Shown: positions 35,762 through 42,132 of the stretch, one piece after another
How the letters are laid out: every line of letters begins with the position of its first letter
Numbering within the stretch: position 1 is the stretch's first letter
Source: Methanobacteriota archaeon
Lineage (GTDB): Archaea > Thermoplasmatota > Poseidoniia > Poseidoniales > Poseidoniaceae
Length of the DNA stretch: 42,132 nucleotides
Assembly (NCBI GenBank): GCA_002718195.1
Contig: PBDU01000025.1
Coordinates: forward strand, 1-42,132
Reading direction: 5' to 3'
The notes under the pieces: model-generated
Told to the model about the DNA's origin: nothing
Databases searched by the model: none
What the model saw: only the letters and a program-made list of their open reading frames with translations
Program-made: the position numbers and the translations under genes

Positions 35762-37539
35762 TCTAGCCTTTTCAGACCGCCGATACCACTTTTGTTTGAA
35801 CTAGATTCAGCATTTAGTTGCTCAAAGTCTCCAAGGTTTACTTCTTCAAGTTCTTTCAGTCTATCTCCCTCAACTCTTCTATCTAATCTAACTCCATTTC
35901 CTAGGTGCGAATACATTTCGCTGACAACATCGTTCTCAACGATTCCGCCTCTTGAGACGCTTAAATTTTCGATATTCTCACGAAGACCTCCAACCATTGC
36001 CTCACCATCTTGAGAAGCCCTTAGTTTGAGGTATTGATTTGTCATTAGGTTCGGAACGGTCTGACCTGGTGCAACTTGTGAGTCATCATCCGAATATTCT
36101 TGAGCATAATCTGAAGAATTTCTGTTTCTGATACCACTGATTGAGTTAACTATTGCACTGCCAACTGATGAAATCCTGTTGTTTGTATTAGGTGCTGAAG
36201 ACTTCTTTACGAAGGTGCTATTTTTTGAGCTGGACTGAGATTTCTTCACGAATAGGTCTCTTCGCTTTTTCTTTTGCAAGACCTTTTGGTTGCTTGAGGT
36301 ATTCGAAATTTGAGAATCGTTTTGTGTTGAGCCGGATCTCATTGCATCCCTGACAATCGACCTTGATTCTGGTTGGTTAGAAATCATGTTATGATCATTA
36401 GGAGGCTGATATTCTTCCTGTGTGTTTGGAATATGGAATCCTTCTTGGTTGGCAAATGAAGGAACATAATTACGTTCATTTCTTGCCTCTCTAATCATTT
36501 GCGCAGATGACTTGTTGGCTATTGTTGGCTGAACATGACTTTCTTGATTTATCTGTCTTGGAATAATTGGCTCTGGCTCAGGAATTGTAGGCTCTGAATC
36601 CATGCTTTGCCCAAAGTCAAAACCAAACATATCATCCATTGCGTTTTCTGAAGCAGAGGTTTGCTCTTCACCAAACCCTCCAAAGTTAAACTCGCTATCT
36701 AAGAAATCATTTCCGTGCACGGGATAGGTTTCTTCTTGCCTAGGCGGCATTAGTTGCTCGGTTGGAATCTGTACGGTGAGGTAATTCCTTCTTGTCTCAA
36801 TATTCCTTAATGCGCGCTCCTTCAAGCCATCCCTTCTTTGAGTGATTCTTTCGCTTTCAAAAGATTGCAATACTTGCTCTCCAGATGGCTCATCGAGTAA
36901 TTGAGGGAACATGAATTCTGAATCCTCTTCATCCTCTTCTGGCTCTTGTTCTAGGAACATACCGATGTTTGGGTTTTGACGCAATTTGACTTCTTTGATC
37001 TCCTCGGCAATAACCGATGTCATCGGAAAGTCTGTATCTTGATTCAAGGTCTGTAGCCCTGCTCTGGCATCATCCAAAGATAGCCCTTCTCTGAGCCTTT
37101 GAATCAAGTAGGTCATATCCATTAATTTCGAATCTGGTCCATGGATTGCATAACAATCCTCATCATTATACGTGATAGTAAGTGTTGGTCTTCTTGTTAC
37201 TATATGTCCAAAAACCAGTGAAATTCCGAGAGTTAGGAATGCTGCCTTGGCAGTTGGATCCACTAAATTGCGTATTGAAATCAATACTAGCATAGCGCCG
37301 ATGAAAGCGTAAGTAAATGGAATTAGGGTAGTATGGTGATGATCTGCTCTGGAGATATTATCCAATTTTACAGATAGGACTTGACCTGTTTTGGTTTCAA
37401 GAGACAGCATGCGCTCATCAAGAATTGCGCTTACTCTTCCCTTTGCTCCTGATGCTCTCAACCTTGAGATGACTTCTTTGTCATCTGAAGTCGAGAGGCT
37501 CAACAGCCCGCTCTCTTCTTGCATCCCACCTCCCAGCAT
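35758..37539 (-). CDS. Membrane protein with long disordered C-terminus, unknown function
   Basis: I do not recognise this 593-residue protein. Residues about 18-68 look like a small beta-domain (GRVSAILDERMLSLETKTG). Two hydrophobic segments follow (about 72-93 and 97-113), then a second small domain (TLTITYNDEDCYAIHGPDSKLMD) that resembles a PH-like beta fold and ends in a helix. The remaining 380 or so residues are low-complexity, rich in Gln, Asn, Ser and Glu, with basic KKKRR patches, and are likely cytoplasmic and disordered. A scaffold or membrane-organising role can be guessed from shape alone. It lies upstream of no obvious partner; the SelB-like gene lies 79 bases upstream on the same strand. 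Confidence 0.5.
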   Translation of the reverse strand: MLGGGMQEESGLLSLSTSDDKEVISRLRASGAKGRVSAILDERMLSLETKTGQVLSVKLDNISRADHHHTTLIPFTYAFIGAMLVLISIRNLVDPTAKAAFLTLGISLVFGHIVTRRPTLTITYNDEDCYAIHGPDSKLMDMTYLIQRLREGLSLDDARAGLQTLNQDTDFPMTSVIAEEIKEVKLRQNPNIGMFLEQEPEEDEEDSEFMFPQLLDEPSGEQVLQSFESERITQRRDGLKERALRNIETRRNYLTVQIPTEQLMPPRQEETYPVHGNDFLDSEFNFGGFGEEQTSASENAMDDMFGFDFGQSMDSEPTIPEPEPIIPRQINQESHVQPTIANKSSAQMIREARNERNYVPSFANQEGFHIPNTQEEYQPPNDHNMISNQPESRSIVRDAMRSGSTQNDSQISNTSSNQKVLQKKKRRDLFVKKSQSSSKNSTFVKKSSAPNTNNRISSVGSAIVNSISGIRNRNSSDYAQEYSDDDSQVAPGQTVPNLMTNQYLKLRASQDGEAMVGGLRENIENLSVSRGGIVENDVVSEMYSHLGNGVRLDRRVEGDRLKELEEVNLGDFEQLNAESSSNKSGIGGLKRLD

Positions 37540-37618
37540 GTGTAACAGGTTATCAAGGTAATCCTAGATAGAAAGCCTCGCGAAGAGGTTTCAGAATCCT
37601 ATGTGATTAGCCGAAAAA

Positions 37619-38638
37619 TTAGGCTTGTTTCACTTCTGCTGAACCGTATATTCTCGGTTGAGAATCCAATTGAGCAATGACCGCGTTTGGAGGGTTTTCA
37701 TTTCTGATGAAAACTGGAGAATCCCATTCTACTGTTACCCTACCTTCATCAATTGATTGAACCCTACCTACAACGAATTGTAAATCAACCGAGATGTGGA
37801 CTACATCTCCTAGTTTGAACTCCCTCTTTTGGAACGGGCTTTTGCTGATGTTCAAAATCGACACCTTGTGCTCAACAAGTGCCTCTGGAATTACCTTCCC
37901 AGTTTTCTTATCATCAACCCCTGGCCTCATAATCAAAGCTCCACCTGAAAAATCCTCTTCCTTGGCATTCCTCATTGCAACTCCGACTCTATCGCCATTT
38001 ATCGCGCTTGAAACGTCATCATCCATTACCTGCAAGGATTTTGCTGAGCCTGTACCTCTTGTTGGAACCATAATCAATTCATCGTGAACATTCAAAGTTC
38101 CTGATTGCACATAACCAATTGCTACCAAACCTATTCCTTTCACGTTGAAGTATTGGTCCACAGGAATGACAAGTGGAGCGTCATTTGCTTGCTCAAGAAT
38201 TGATTCATATTTGTCAAGCAAATCATACAACTTATTTCTCAATTCAATTCCATCATTTTTCTCAAAGGTCCAGTTTGCAAGTCCCGCTTGCTTGAATAGC
38301 ATCTTTACTTGGTCTTCATCTATCCATTCACCTTCTGGCGGTTTGATAATCACTAATCCATCCTCAATTCCACCACTAGCAAACGCAACCAATGCTTCCC
38401 CAAGTGCAGCATTGACTCCAGTTACCTCGATCATTCCTACTCTGGCAGCAGAAATCGAATTCAACAGTGGACGCAATCTTTCAGGATATTTCACCGGTCT
38501 GATAAGAGAAAGAATCCTAGCCCCATTTGCTCCATTTTCCTTGTAAACATACGTGTCCACATCTCTATGGTCGCTAGGCTTTGCAATGCTTTTACACAAA
38601 TCATCTGAGCCAAAAACTGCGATGTTCAGAACTGCCAT
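37619..38638 (-). CDS. SelB-like translation factor relative without GTPase motifs (aSelBL type)
   Basis: The 339-residue protein is organised like EF-Tu/SelB: an alpha/beta G-like domain (about 1-150), a beta-barrel domain 2 (about 155-245; PVDQYFNVKGIGLVAIGYVQSG, NGDRVGVAMRN) and a barrel domain 3 (about 260-335). The P-loop GHVDHGKT, the DxPGH switch and the NKxD motif are all missing, so it cannot bind GTP in the usual way. A family of SelB-like factors with degraded GTPase motifs (aSelBL) has been described in archaea, and this fits it well. The role is unclear; a ribosome- or tRNA-linked function is inferred from domains 2 and 3. No selenocysteine machinery is seen here. Confidence 0.7.
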   Translation of the reverse strand: MAVLNIAVFGSDDLCKSIAKPSDHRDVDTYVYKENGANGARILSLIRPVKYPERLRPLLNSISAARVGMIEVTGVNAALGEALVAFASGGIEDGLVIIKPPEGEWIDEDQVKMLFKQAGLANWTFEKNDGIELRNKLYDLLDKYESILEQANDAPLVIPVDQYFNVKGIGLVAIGYVQSGTLNVHDELIMVPTRGTGSAKSLQVMDDDVSSAINGDRVGVAMRNAKEEDFSGGALIMRPGVDDKKTGKVIPEALVEHKVSILNISKSPFQKREFKLGDVVHISVDLQFVVGRVQSIDEGRVTVEWDSPVFIRNENPPNAVIAQLDSQPRIYGSAEVKQA

Positions 38639-38735
38639 GATTCAATCCAAAAGAATCCTACATTTAACTCAAACATATTGAAGAGAAAAATATCTATTGT
38701 AAATTTCCAATCTGCTCTTTCCGAACGCCACAAAT

Positions 38736-40076
38736 CTAGAAAAGTAGTTCAGGATGCTCATCGATGTATTTGATAGTGATATCTCCATTGATGAAATCTT
38801 CTTCATCCATGATTCTTCGATGTAGTGGAATTAGGTGCTCCACTCCCTCAATTATTGTCTCATCCAATGCAGAGCGCATTCTACGAACCGCTGATTCCCT
38901 ATCCTCTCCCCATGTTAGAAGTTTAGCCAATAAGGAATCGAAACAGCCCGGCATTTCATAGCCCGGATGGGCATGAGTATCGCACCTTATTCCAAAGCCG
39001 CTTGGGAAGTGACAATCCCACAATCTGCCCGGACTTGGCACGAAATTCACTGTGTCCTCAGCATTTAATCTGCATTGAATTGCGTGTCCTCTCCATTTGA
39101 TGTCTTCCTGGGCGAGTGGCAAGTCTTCACCCTGAGCAACCCTAATTCCAAGTTCTACCAGGTTGTGTCCAGTGATCAATTCTGTAACAGTGTGTTCAAC
39201 TTGCACTCTTGGATTGACTTCTAAGAAGTAAAAATCCCCGTTAGCATCTCTCAAGAATTCAAATGTTGCAAGACCTTTGTAACCAACCGATTCTGCTCCA
39301 GCACAAACCAATGCACCTATTTCTGCTCTCTTTTCATCGGTCAACCATGGACCTTCTTCTACTAATTTCTGATGTCTTCTTTGGATTGAGCAGAACCTCT
39401 CACCAAAGTGAATTGCATTCTTTCCATCAGCTAAAACCTGGAATTCCACGTGTTGAGCACCCATAATGTATTTCTCAACAAAGACACGGTCATCTCCAAA
39501 AGCAGATTTAGCTCTCGACTGGCAGAGTTTCAATGCACTTTCAAATTCGGATGCTTCTTCCACAATCTGCATACCAATTCCTCCACCACCTGCGGCTGCT
39601 TTGATGATGACAGGATAGCCGATTTCATCAGCGAGCTGTCTAGCCACATCAGCGCTTGAAATCGGCTCGCTTGAACCCTTTGCTGTAGGTAATCCGGCTG
39701 CTTCCATCGCTGCTCTCGCTTCGATTTTATCCCCAAGAAGAGTGATTACATCTGCACTTGGACCTATGAAAGTAATTCCTTCCTCCTCCAATCTCTTTAC
39801 GAATTTTGCATTCTCTGCAAGGAATCCATATCCTGGGTGCACTGCATCACATTCCAATTCCTTGGCAGCAGCGACTACAGATTCTATGTCAAGATAGGAA
39901 TCTAATGGATTGTCTTTGTAATTTGCATATGCAACATCTGACATTCTAACAGGCAGAGAGAGGCGGTCTTCCCTTCCATGGATAATCGCTGCCTCAATAC
40001 CCATATCCCTCAAGGCTCTCATGATTCTGAGGGCAATTTCTCCACGGTTGGCAATCAATACACGCTTGAATCCCAT
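38736..40076 (-). CDS. accC: Biotin carboxylase subunit (acetyl-/propionyl-CoA or pyruvate carboxylase)
   Basis: A canonical 446-residue biotin carboxylase that carboxylates biotin on a carrier protein using ATP and bicarbonate. The N-terminal ANRGEIALRIMRAL motif, the glycine-rich ATP loop KAAAGGGGIGM, the FGERFCSIQRRHQK active-site segment and EVNPRVQVEHTVTE are intact. Length equals E. coli AccC (449). The start has a GGAGGGG site directly upstream. Neither the biotin carrier nor the carboxyltransferase lies in this window, so whether the product is malonyl-CoA, methylmalonyl-CoA or oxaloacetate is unsettled. Malonyl-CoA would be the extender unit that the HAFH-type AT of the megasynthase predicts. 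Confidence 0.92.
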   Translation of the reverse strand: MGFKRVLIANRGEIALRIMRALRDMGIEAAIIHGREDRLSLPVRMSDVAYANYKDNPLDSYLDIESVVAAAKELECDAVHPGYGFLAENAKFVKRLEEEGITFIGPSADVITLLGDKIEARAAMEAAGLPTAKGSSEPISSADVARQLADEIGYPVIIKAAAGGGGIGMQIVEEASEFESALKLCQSRAKSAFGDDRVFVEKYIMGAQHVEFQVLADGKNAIHFGERFCSIQRRHQKLVEEGPWLTDEKRAEIGALVCAGAESVGYKGLATFEFLRDANGDFYFLEVNPRVQVEHTVTELITGHNLVELGIRVAQGEDLPLAQEDIKWRGHAIQCRLNAEDTVNFVPSPGRLWDCHFPSGFGIRCDTHAHPGYEMPGCFDSLLAKLLTWGEDRESAVRRMRSALDETIIEGVEHLIPLHRRIMDEEDFINGDITIKYIDEHPELLF

Positions 40077-40121
40077 GACCCCTCCAAGTCAAACTAATCT
40101 ATGATAAAAGCGGTCAAATTT

Positions 40122-40209
40122 TTCAAAAAACTGTTAATTTTTCGGAAATTCTCGGACTGAAAAAAGGACTATTTTAGGAAAAAATATTCAAAAAATTGTT
40201 GTTTTTCGG
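40122..40209. repeat. Imperfect AT-rich direct repeats upstream of accC
   Basis: Two copies of a 23-24-base sequence occur 65 bases apart: positions 40122-40145 and 40187-40209. Both begin TTCAAAAAA, continue YTGTT and end TTTTTCGG; they differ at two or three places. They lie 46-133 bases upstream of the biotin carboxylase start and 52 bases before the SLOG gene, so they could be binding sites controlling either or both genes. Confidence 0.5.
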
Positions 40210-40260
40210 TAAAAATACCCGGATTTTGAGGAAATATTGAAAACACCTTACCGATATAGC

Positions 40261-40734
40261 ATGCACATGACGAGAACGAGTGGTAGGGAAGTAGTTAGGA
40301 GCCTAGCAGGTAAGGATTTGAATGAATCTGGAGCCGTAGTCAACCTAGTTGTAACCGGAAATAGTAGATTTTATGATTATTCATTCATAGAAAATGAGTT
40401 AGAAACATGGACGAAATACAATGAATATCCAGATTTGGTTATCGTTGGTGGAGCATCTGGAGTTGATTATCTAGCAGAACGTTGGGCTGAAAATCTAAAC
40501 ATTCCAATTGCGGTTTTTAGCGAGGCATGGCAACAGCCAAGACAAAGCGATGGAACTGATTCAGGAAGACCTGAAGCCTCAAACGACCTTCCTCATATGA
40601 TGCTAGAGAATGCTACACACCTGCTTGCATTCCCTGGACCAGGATCTGTATGGACAAATAGAATGATTGAGATTGCCAAAGAGATGAATATCCCAACAAT
40701 CGTAGTCGAGTTGCCGATGGATGAGCACGAGTAA
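40261..40734 (+). CDS. SLOG-superfamily protein (DUF2493-like)
   Basis: This 157-residue Rossmann-like protein has the SLOG pattern: a first strand ending VTGNSRFYDY, and VIVGGASGVDYLAERWAENLNIP, where the GGASGVD loop would bind a nucleotide or modified nucleotide ligand. The second half has THLLAFPGPGSVWTNRMIEIA, the strand and helix typical of DUF2493/YpsA-like proteins. Related families bind nucleotide-derived ligands, some in phage-host conflict. No conflict system is evident beside it. An upstream TTG at 40237 is in frame, but ATG at 40261 (or 40267) is preferred. It is divergent from accC, and its stop is two bases from the convergent DUF523 gene end. Confidence 0.7.
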   Translation: MHMTRTSGREVVRSLAGKDLNESGAVVNLVVTGNSRFYDYSFIENELETWTKYNEYPDLVIVGGASGVDYLAERWAENLNIPIAVFSEAWQQPRQSDGTDSGRPEASNDLPHMMLENATHLLAFPGPGSVWTNRMIEIAKEMNIPTIVVELPMDEHE

Positions 40735-40736
40735 AC

Positions 40737-41696
40737 TCAAATCCTTGACATTAAGCCTAACTCGATTGGTACAGGCTTTGTGAATCTGGTTAAGCTCCTA
40801 TCATTGAGATTGAATCTATTCATGTAGTGATTCAACAAAACCATTGGAGCGTATCTTGGGATACTTCCTTCTCTAAAGTGATTAATGACCTCAACTAATT
40901 CCTGTTTTTCATCAGAGTTTAGTCGATCAGAGAATTTGCCCATTACTCTTTCCATACCGTGGGCAATTCGTTCATCCTTGGTTAGAACAGAGAGATATTC
41001 TTGGGCTTTTGTCATGTAACTGAGTGCAACTGTATCTGGGTGTTCGCCTTGCTCAAATTGAGTTGTGATGAATTGTCCTAATTCTGTTTCAGAGCTTGGC
41101 TCACGGCTGACTAGGAATAATTTGTTTTCATTATGGAAATCCATCAATTTCTCAGCACTCCATCCTTCCTTTCCAATCTCTTGCCACTGGTGGAAGAAAT
41201 GTACTCTAGCTAGGAAATGCTCAGCTTGTTTTGGATCTGTTAGGCGTCCTTCTTCAATTACAGGAATATGTGGATAAAGGGAAGTAAATATCATTGAGAA
41301 TAATCCGCGTCCATCCCTTGTAGCTTGAGGGTTGTTTTCCCTGTAGACTTTCACCCTTTCAAGACCACAACTTGGAGAATCTTTCTTGAACACAAATCCA
41401 GAAATTCCAATGCTTGCAAGATAATCAGATTTTATCTGTGCAAATTCCGACATTTCTGAAGTGTAGTCGATATCGTTTTTTGGGTCTTTGATAGTGATTC
41501 CATCGCTGGTTTTTACCAATCTAATTGTGGGTCTTGGAGTCCCCATTCCAATTCCAACTTCAGGACATACTGGGACTAATTTCAAAAATTTGCCCCACTT
41601 TCTTGTAAGAGGTCTGAATTCAGCAGCATCGCCGTTGTATCTAACTCTTTGACCTAATAGGCAAGAAGAAACTGCTAGAATTGGCTTATCTGTCAT
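40737..41696 (-). CDS. DUF523-DUF1722 fusion protein (TudS/YbgA-like)
   Basis: The N-terminal half (about 1-150) is a DUF523 domain with three conserved Cys: C12 in SSCLLG, C44 in VCPEVG and C110 in SPSCG. In the related thiouracil desulfidase TudS, equivalent Cys bind a [4Fe-4S] cluster that removes sulfur from thiolated uracil. The C-terminal half (about 180-315) is DUF1722, found fused in the same way in E. coli YbgA. Total length 319 matches YbgA. Start ATG at 41696. A role in repair or turnover of sulfur-modified nucleobases is inferred by family, not shown. Confidence 0.82.
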   Translation of the reverse strand: MTDKPILAVSSCLLGQRVRYNGDAAEFRPLTRKWGKFLKLVPVCPEVGIGMGTPRPTIRLVKTSDGITIKDPKNDIDYTSEMSEFAQIKSDYLASIGISGFVFKKDSPSCGLERVKVYRENNPQATRDGRGLFSMIFTSLYPHIPVIEEGRLTDPKQAEHFLARVHFFHQWQEIGKEGWSAEKLMDFHNENKLFLVSREPSSETELGQFITTQFEQGEHPDTVALSYMTKAQEYLSVLTKDERIAHGMERVMGKFSDRLNSDEKQELVEVINHFREGSIPRYAPMVLLNHYMNRFNLNDRSLTRFTKPVPIELGLMSRI

Positions 41697-41777
41697 GTTT
41701 GTAAATTACATGTTGAGGTTATAAACGCCTGTTTGTAATTTTTTATCGTAATAATGTTTCAAGACACACCGTGCAGT

Positions 41778-41924
41778 ATGGCCGACCATATAGCAACCCG
41801 AAAATCCACTTTTACTTCTGCTTCAACAAGCAGAAAAAGACGGACATACCAACCCAGTGTCCAAGATTTCCGCCGTCGCGTAGACGTATATAGTAAACCT
41901 GAGAAATATGGATTGATAACTTAA
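41778..41924 (+). CDS. Possible small basic protein (48 residues)
   Basis: A short open frame from ATG at 41778 to TAA at 41922. The product is strongly basic (RKSTF, SRKRRTYQPS, FRRRVDVYSKPEKYG), unlike random AT-rich sequence, and resembles small nucleic-acid-binding or ribosome-associated proteins in composition. A GTTATAAAC box near 41717 could be its TATA element. I recognise no family. No other gene occupies the gap between 41697 and 41987. Confidence 0.4.
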   Translation: MADHIATRKSTFTSASTSRKRRTYQPSVQDFRRRVDVYSKPEKYGLIT

Positions 41925-41987
41925 CAGAAGTAAGTAAGAAGAATTTTCGATAGTCAGGATCTTAAGTAATCCAATGTTAGGAACGGT

Positions 41988-42132
41988 GTGTCCCAATTCC
42001 GCTCACACATAGATGAACAAAATGCTATTTCATTTATGATCTCTGAACTAAATGAGAAATCTGGTATTTCAGATCAAAAGGTGAATCAGATTCACTCTAT
42101 TGATGAAGCATATAAAATTCTAGAACTAAGAA
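41988..42132 (+). CDS. 5' end of an unidentified gene, cut by the window edge
   Basis: An open frame runs from GTG at 41988 (or ATG at 42036) to the last base. Its product begins VSQFRSHIDEQNAISFMISE and continues with Leu/Ile-spaced charged residues that look helical. Partial; no family recognised. It may be co-transcribed with the small basic ORF 63 bases upstream. Confidence 0.4.
   Translation, partial: MSQFRSHIDEQNAISFMISELNEKSGISDQKVNQIHSIDEAYKILELR

Noticed and set aside
40237..40734. SLOG protein as part of a phage-defence system
   Set aside because: No effector, nuclease, transmembrane toxin or cyclase gene adjoins it; neighbours are metabolic.
1..42132. Insertion sequences, CRISPR arrays, prophage or integrase-bounded island
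   Set aside because: No transposase, integrase, Cas gene, regularly spaced repeat or tRNA-end duplication was found; the single tRNA-Gly has no repeated 3' end nearby.

Overview
The window looks like a chromosomal piece of a marine planktonic euryarchaeon of the Marine Group II (Candidatus Poseidoniales) kind, moderately AT-rich by eye. Pointers to Archaea are a TBP-fold protein, a GTPase-dead SelB-like factor of a type known from archaea, a tRNA-Gly without encoded CCA, archaeal-type start signals (short GGAGG/GAGGTG sites, one apparently leaderless promoter) and several large secreted proteins with a single C-terminal membrane anchor. The taxon is inferred from gene content, not from a marker gene tree.

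Layout. 1-4100: a GT2 glycosyltransferase, a small membrane protein, an ABC exporter and a ferritin-like protein. 4200-9764: a very large membrane-anchored subtilisin-like protease with about 15 thrombospondin-type-3 calcium-binding repeats. 9800-13490: small membrane proteins, tRNA-Gly(UCC), an M28 lipoprotein peptidase and a cysteine-rich membrane protein. 13545-23979 (minus strand): the highlight, a three-gene operon of a FabI-type enoyl-ACP reductase, a 2957-residue megasynthase (KS-AT-[ACP-like]-KS-ACP-ACP-ACP-KR-DH) and an Sfp-type phosphopantetheinyl transferase. 24132-33380 (minus strand): a tightly spaced operon of a 1944-residue surface protein, an unrecognised protein, a TBP-fold protein, a TatD-like hydrolase and a second membrane-anchored surface protein. 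33455-42132: a ThiI-like PP-loop protein, an acyl-CoA thioesterase, a PfkB kinase, a large membrane protein of unknown role, an SelB-like factor, a biotin carboxylase, a SLOG protein, a DUF523-DUF1722 protein, a small basic ORF and the start of one more gene.

How the genes work together. The megasynthase, its own reductase and its own carrier-protein-activating enzyme contain every activity of a reductive fatty acid cycle: malonyl loading (AT with the HAFH motif), condensation (two complete KS domains), ketoreduction, dehydration and enoyl reduction. The biotin carboxylase (38736-40076) could supply malonyl-CoA and the hotdog thioesterase (34310-34771) could hydrolyse acyl-CoA, although both lie outside the operon. 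Archaea are normally described as lacking a bacterial-type fatty acid synthase, so this is a candidate self-contained iterative lipid/polyketide factory in an archaeon. Its oddest feature is that all three carrier domains have Thr where the phosphopantetheine-bearing Ser is expected. The extracellular proteases and surface proteins fit a protein-degrading heterotrophic lifestyle.
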